Source: an uncultured Oscillospiraceae bacterium
Lineage (GTDB): Bacteria > Bacillota_A > Clostridia > Oscillospirales > Oscillospiraceae
Direction of reading: 5' to 3'
DNA: 24,478 nucleotides
Assembly (NCBI GenBank): GCA_947631215.1
Contig: CANRKN010000021.1
Location: 1-24,478 of the forward strand
Made by a program: the position numbers and the translations under genes
The notes under the pieces: model-generated
Databases searched by the model: none
Told to the model about the DNA's origin: nothing
The model's input: only the letters and a program-made list of their open reading frames with translations
Part shown: piece by piece, positions 22,182-24,478 of the stretch
Layout: each line of letters begins with the position of its first letter
Numbering within the stretch: position 1 is the stretch's first letter

Positions 22182-22717
22182 GAGGCGTTTCTCCTGTAGG
22201 TGGTCAGGGAGATCTTCCCGTAGTTGTAGGTCCGGCCCCTTTCATAGGGCGCGGGCGCCGGGGGCATGGGCTCGTCCCGCATGCTCTCGACCAATATTAT
22301 ACCACCATCGTTCAATATGTCAAATCCAAATACTTTTTGCAGAACCTTGTCGTACAGGCCCTCATGGTAGGGCGGGTCTATGAGAACAAGGTCGAATTTC
22401 CCGCAGTTTTCCAGGTACAAAAGGGCGTCGGAGCGCACCACGGGCGCCTGCATCTTACATATCTCCAGATTCTTCCGCACCAGGGCCAATGACGCGGGGC
22501 TCTGGTCCACGAACACGCACTCACGAGCCCCCCGGCTCAAGGCCTCGATGCCCAGCTGGCCCGTCCCGGCGAACAGGTCCAGGACCCGCCTGCCCGGCAC
22601 GTCGAACTGGACGATGCTGAAGATGGCCTCCTTCACCATGTCGGTGGTGGGCCGCACGGACATATCCCTGGGCTCCATGAGCTTCCGGCCCCGGGCCGTG
22701 CCTGTGATCACGCGCAT
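22178..22717 (-). CDS. rsmD: 16S rRNA (guanine966-N2)-methyltransferase
   Basis: SAM-dependent methylation of G966 of 16S rRNA during 30S assembly. 179 residues. The SAM-binding motif VLDLFAGTGQLGIEAL is at 45-60 and the catalytic DPPY motif at 114-117. The N-terminal RVITGTARGRKL and RPTTDMVKEAIF segments are typical of RsmD. The ATG at 22717 directly follows the uvrC stop codon with no gap, its AAGGAG site lying in the last codons of uvrC. Confidence 0.97.
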   Translation of the reverse strand: MRVITGTARGRKLMEPRDMSVRPTTDMVKEAIFSIVQFDVPGRRVLDLFAGTGQLGIEALSRGARECVFVDQSPASLALVRKNLEICKMQAPVVRSDALLYLENCGKFDLVLIDPPYHEGLYDKVLQKVFGFDILNDGGIILVESMRDEPMPPAPAPYERGRTYNYGKISLTTYRRNAS

Positions 22718-24478
22718 TTACTCGTTCTCCTTGGGATGGAAATGGTCGTATACCGCCTGGGCGGTATCCTTGGGGACGGCCTCAGTGAGTTCCTCCAGGC
22801 TGGCCGCAGCCACGGCCTTCACGCTCTTGAACCGCTTCAAAAGCGCCGCCCGGCGCTTGGGCCCCACGCCCTCTATCTCCTCCAGGCTGGAGCCGATGGC
22901 CTTTTTCCGCAGGGTCTTGTGGTAGGTGATGGCGAAGCGGTGGGTCTCCTCCTGGATATTGCCGATGAGGGCAAACACCGCCGGGCTGGCAGAGATGCCG
23001 ATCTCCCGGCCGTCGGGCGTCGTAAGGGCCCGGGTCCGGTGCCGGTCGTCCTTCACCATGCCGAACACGGGGATATCGGGGTACCCCTGTTCCTCCATAG
23101 CCTGTACCGCCATAGCCACCTGGCCCACGCCGCCGTCTATAAGGAGCACGTCGGGCAGCGGCGAGAACTTTTCGTCCCCGTCCTTGAAGTGGGCAAGCCG
23201 GCGGCTCACGGCCTCGTGCATGCTGGCGAAGTCGTCCTGATGCTCCACGGTTTTCATTTTAAACTTTCGATACTGGCTGCGGGCGGGCTTTCCGTCCACG
23301 AATACAACCATGGAGGCCACGATGCCAAAGTCGCCGGTGTTGGAGATATCAAAGGACTCCATCCGGTGGATGGGTTCGGGAAGGCCCAGCATCTTTTGGA
23401 GCCACTCCAGGGTCTTCACCCGCCGCTCGGCCTCGCTCTCTGCCCGGAGGCTCTCCTCCCGGGCGTTGCGCACCGCGGCCTCCATGAGCTCCCGCTTGAT
23501 CCCCCGCTGGGGGGCGATGAGTTCCACCTTCCGCCCCGCCATCTCGCTGAGCATTTGCGATAGCGGCTCGGCGTCCTCTATCTCCACGGGCAGCAGTATC
23601 TGTCTCGGCCAGGCGCCCCGAATGGTATAGTACTGCCGGACCAGGGCGGACACCGCCGCGGCGTCGTCCTCCAGGGGTTCCGGCATCTGTTCCAGGTCCT
23701 TCCCGGCCAGGTCTCCCTCGGCGTAGTGGAGGACCACGAAGGAGGTCTTGGCGGAGCGGTGAAAGCCCACCGCGTCCACGTCCGCCCGGGCGGCTTTCAG
23801 CACCGTCTGGCGGTTATTGAGCTCCTTCACGGCGGCAAGCCGGTCCCTGAGTTGCGCGGCCTTTTCAAAGCGCAGGTCCTCGGAAGCGGCCAGCATCTCC
23901 CGTTCCAGCTGGCCCATCAGCTCCTTCGCCCCACCGGATAATATCTGCTCCGCCTGCCCTATCCGGGCCCGGTACTCCGCCCCGTCCGGTTCCCCCCGGC
24001 ACCAGCCCTCGCACACGCCCATATGCCAGTTGAGGCAGGGCCTTGCCTTGCCGATGTCCCGGGGGAACCTCTTCCCGCAGGCAGGCATTTTCAGAGCCTT
24101 TGCCAGGGTGTTCAGTATGCTGTGGCTCACGCCCCGGCCGCCATAGGGGCCGAAGTATCGGGCCCCGTCCGGGGCCGTGCGGCCCACGATGGAGAAGCCC
24201 GGGTACTCCTCCCGCTCGTCCAGGCGGATATAGGGGTAGGTCTTGTCGTCCCGGAGGAGGATGTTGTAGTGGGGCTTGTGGCGCTTGATGAGGCTGTTTT
24301 CCAGCATCAGCGCCTCGAATTCCGAGGCCGCCACGATGACGGAGAAGTCGTCCACGTGGCTGACCATGGCCGCCACCTTTGGCAGGTGCTCGCCCCGGAA
24401 ATAGCTGGTCACCCGGTTTTTCAGGGCCTTGGCCTTGCCCACATAGATGACCTCCCCGGCGGCGTTCTGCATGATATA
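22718..24478 (-). CDS. uvrC: Excinuclease ABC subunit C (5' end outside the window)
   Basis: The nuclease subunit of nucleotide excision repair that makes both incisions around a DNA lesion marked by UvrAB. About 586 residues are visible; the frame is open at 24478 and roughly a dozen N-terminal residues are missing, as judged by the GIY-YIG domain, which begins here at YIM and continues GEVIYVGKAKALKNRV. Later regions: a Cys-containing segment (PACGKRF, PCLNW, CEGWC), the UVR domain (ASEDLRFEKAAQLRDRLAAV), the RNase H-like C-terminal nuclease domain (MESFDISNTGDFGIVASMVVF, DVLLIDGGVGQV) and a final helix-hairpin-helix pair (IEGVGPKRRAALLKRF). It runs directly into rsmD. Confidence 0.98.
   Translation of the reverse strand, partial: YIMQNAAGEVIYVGKAKALKNRVTSYFRGEHLPKVAAMVSHVDDFSVIVAASEFEALMLENSLIKRHKPHYNILLRDDKTYPYIRLDEREEYPGFSIVGRTAPDGARYFGPYGGRGVSHSILNTLAKALKMPACGKRFPRDIGKARPCLNWHMGVCEGWCRGEPDGAEYRARIGQAEQILSGGAKELMGQLEREMLAASEDLRFEKAAQLRDRLAAVKELNNRQTVLKAARADVDAVGFHRSAKTSFVVLHYAEGDLAGKDLEQMPEPLEDDAAAVSALVRQYYTIRGAWPRQILLPVEIEDAEPLSQMLSEMAGRKVELIAPQRGIKRELMEAAVRNAREESLRAESEAERRVKTLEWLQKMLGLPEPIHRMESFDISNTGDFGIVASMVVFVDGKPARSQYRKFKMKTVEHQDDFASMHEAVSRRLAHFKDGDEKFSPLPDVLLIDGGVGQVAMAVQAMEEQGYPDIPVFGMVKDDRHRTRALTTPDGREIGISASPAVFALIGNIQEETHRFAITYHKTLRKKAIGSSLEEIEGVGPKRRAALLKRFKSVKAVAAASLEELTEAVPKDTAQAVYDHFHPKENE

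Overview
The window reads as an ordinary chromosomal segment of a GC-rich, endospore-lineage Clostridium relative (Oscillospiraceae-like). The reasons are strong AGGAGG-type ribosome sites, sigma-A promoters of the TTGACA-17-TATAAT type in AT-rich gaps, an IreB-family protein, a class-II (Firmicutes-type) GalT, and a GerS/LolA-like lipoprotein next to an alanine racemase. The taxonomic placement is inferred from gene content only. Coding density is high: no gap of more than about 200 bases lacks a gene. I found no rRNA, tRNA, CRISPR array, insertion sequence, prophage gene or origin.

Layout. (1) 1-356: 5' part of a pyrimidine-nucleoside phosphorylase gene on the minus strand, with its own promoter. 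(2) 444-4529, minus: an operon reading nnr, GerS-like lipoprotein, alr, mazF, small conserved protein, driven by a near-consensus promoter at 4559-4587. (3) 4716-4958, plus: ireB alone, closed by a 19-bp hairpin and followed by about 140 bases packed with inverted repeats. (4) 5149-10822, minus: class I aminotransferase, orphan oligopeptide-binding lipoprotein, and a 927-residue secreted, membrane-anchored protein with InlB-type and CBM_X2-like repeats. (5) 10998-12389, minus: a MATE exporter, divergent from (6) 12569-14356, plus: a secreted M3-family metallopeptidase. (7) 14402-14944, minus: pgsA, divergent from (8) 15068-18786, plus: gluQ, galK, galT, starting from a promoter that predicts a leaderless mRNA. 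(9) 18838-21071, minus: an ECF-like sigma factor and a large single-pass membrane partner, probably its anti-sigma or sensor. (10) 21193-24478, minus: uvrC (5' end outside the window), rsmD, coaD and a coiled-coil protein, tightly packed with 4-base stop/start overlaps and ending in a strong terminator.

How the genes fit together. Most units are housekeeping: NAD(P)HX repair, D-alanine supply, phosphatidylglycerol synthesis, CoA synthesis, rRNA methylation, excision repair and galactose use. The cell-surface part consists of a repeat adhesin-like protein, a peptide-binding lipoprotein and an exported peptidase. No clear new multi-gene system is present. The observations most worth checking are the hairpin between mazF and the next gene, which combines a terminator with a sequestered ribosome site; mazF lacking an adjacent antitoxin inside a gerS-alr-mazF-like locus; the predicted leaderless gluQ mRNA; the inverted-repeat cluster after ireB; the repeat surface protein; and the sigma/anti-sigma pair.
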